Source of the DNA: Pedobacter ghigonis | GTDB lineage: Bacteria; Bacteroidota; Bacteroidia; Sphingobacteriales; Sphingobacteriaceae | DNA: 64,000 nucleotides | Direction of reading: 5' to 3' | Assembly (NCBI RefSeq): GCF_903166585.1 | Contig: NZ_CAESCM010000001.1 | Span: 310,001 to 374,000, forward strand | In this document: positions 63,641 through 64,000 of the stretch, piece by piece | Position numbering within the stretch: the stretch's first letter is position 1 | Layout of the letters: every line of letters starts with the position of its first letter | The notes under the pieces: generated by a model | Told to the model about the DNA's origin: nothing | Seen by the model: only the letters and a program-made list of their open reading frames with translations | Database searches by the model: none | Made by a program: the position numbers and the translations under genes

Positions 63641-64000
63641 ATGAAATATCATTGAAAAACCTATTTTCGAGTACATCTGTACTTGAACTGGGGATTTCAT
63701 GAATAGTGGTTCTTCGTCACTTTTGGTCTGCGATCCGTTTACACCGGAACTGCTGAGGCAGCAGGAAAGTGTAGAACGCAGTGATGTGTTTAACTGTAGT
63801 TCTGTATTGGTGCAATTCCAATCTCCCAGGTATCGGGATGAAAGCATAACCCACATGGGTATGGCCTGACGATCATATCTATGCAAGCATGGGTTAAAAG
63901 ATGGGTAACCGGAAGTCCGATCTGGAACCCCGTCGAGCAAAGTTGAATTAGATTACGAGAGAAACCTGTGTCTGAATCATCGTAATGGCGAAATAGCGAA
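63640..64000 (+). mobile_element. Probable group II intron 5' region (domain I), cut by window edge
   Basis: The last ~350 bases have no credible gene but resemble bacterial group II intron domain I RNA. Examples are GGTAACCGGAAGTCCGATCT followed by GGAACCCCGTCGAGCAAAG, then AACCTGTG and CGTAATGGCGAAA, together with many short complementary segments. Such introns carry a reverse-transcriptase/maturase ORF after domain III, which would lie beyond base 64000. I could not fix the 5' splice site; several GTG-starting candidates exist between 63700 and 63790. The identification rests on remembered similarity, so it is moderate. Confidence 0.5.

Noticed and set aside
63605..63940. 111-codon leftward open frame near the right edge
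   Set aside because: The composition is not protein-like (many Ser, Cys and Arg, no domain), and the DNA looks like structured intron RNA on the other strand.

Overview
The window is Bacteroidota DNA, most likely from the Sphingobacteriaceae (Pedobacter or Mucilaginibacter type). I base this on five SusC-like TonB-dependent receptors (one cut by the window edge), four of them paired with SusD-like lipoproteins, on lipoboxes of the form SCKK, and on candidate promoters of the Bacteroidetes TAnnTTTG type. It holds two metabolic or outer-membrane regions on either side of a defence-type island. No rRNA, tRNA or CRISPR array was seen.

Left part (1-21.3 kb). A leftward SusC-SusD-SusC series (7477 to 1, last gene cut by the window edge) opens the window. 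It is followed by a small redox cluster: two tandem short-chain dehydrogenases and an AraC regulator running right (8535-11136), facing a SnoaL-like protein and a third dehydrogenase running left (11479-11156 and 12292-11501), the latter divergent from an HxlR regulator. A few small regulators follow (alpha-CTD-like, XRE, Crp-like), then a small exported protein with a strong terminator. A leftward TlpA-like thioredoxin protein/SusC/SusD operon (21256-15333) closes this part.

Middle part (21.3-41.8 kb). A gene-free stretch crowded with inverted repeats (21.3-22.2 kb) leads into an AT-rich island. Its core is a tightly packed leftward operon (29998-23688): a C5 cytosine methyltransferase; a 967-residue ATPase with a MutL/MORC/HSP90-like GHKL domain at one end and a histidine-kinase-like module at the other; a receiver-domain protein; and a protein with a HEPN-type Rx5H motif. 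A convergent HNH nuclease gene overlaps the end of this operon. I consider this the best candidate for a poorly described system: a restriction-modification locus that looks wired through a two-component-like relay to a possible RNase effector. Next come an Eco47II-like restriction enzyme with a MerR-HTH-fused methyltransferase and a small PD-(D/E)XK protein, a TOTE-type primase-helicase, an AAA/DUF4143 ATPase whose promoter carries four 33-bp-spaced iterons, and several broken genes (metallophosphoesterase, UPF0158-like, DUF5763-type lipoprotein).

Right part (42.1-64 kb). An AraC regulator and a small alpha-CTD-like protein precede an eleven-gene leftward operon (62639-43657): SusC, SusD, fasciclin, DUF5007-like, SusC, SusD, fasciclin, DUF5008-like, phosphodiesterase/LamG, M60 metallopeptidase, phosphodiesterase/LamG. 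Nearly all products are lipoproteins or outer-membrane proteins. The M60 peptidase suggests a glycoprotein or other glycosylated polymer as substrate. The last ~350 bases resemble the 5' domain of a group II intron whose reverse-transcriptase ORF would lie outside the window.
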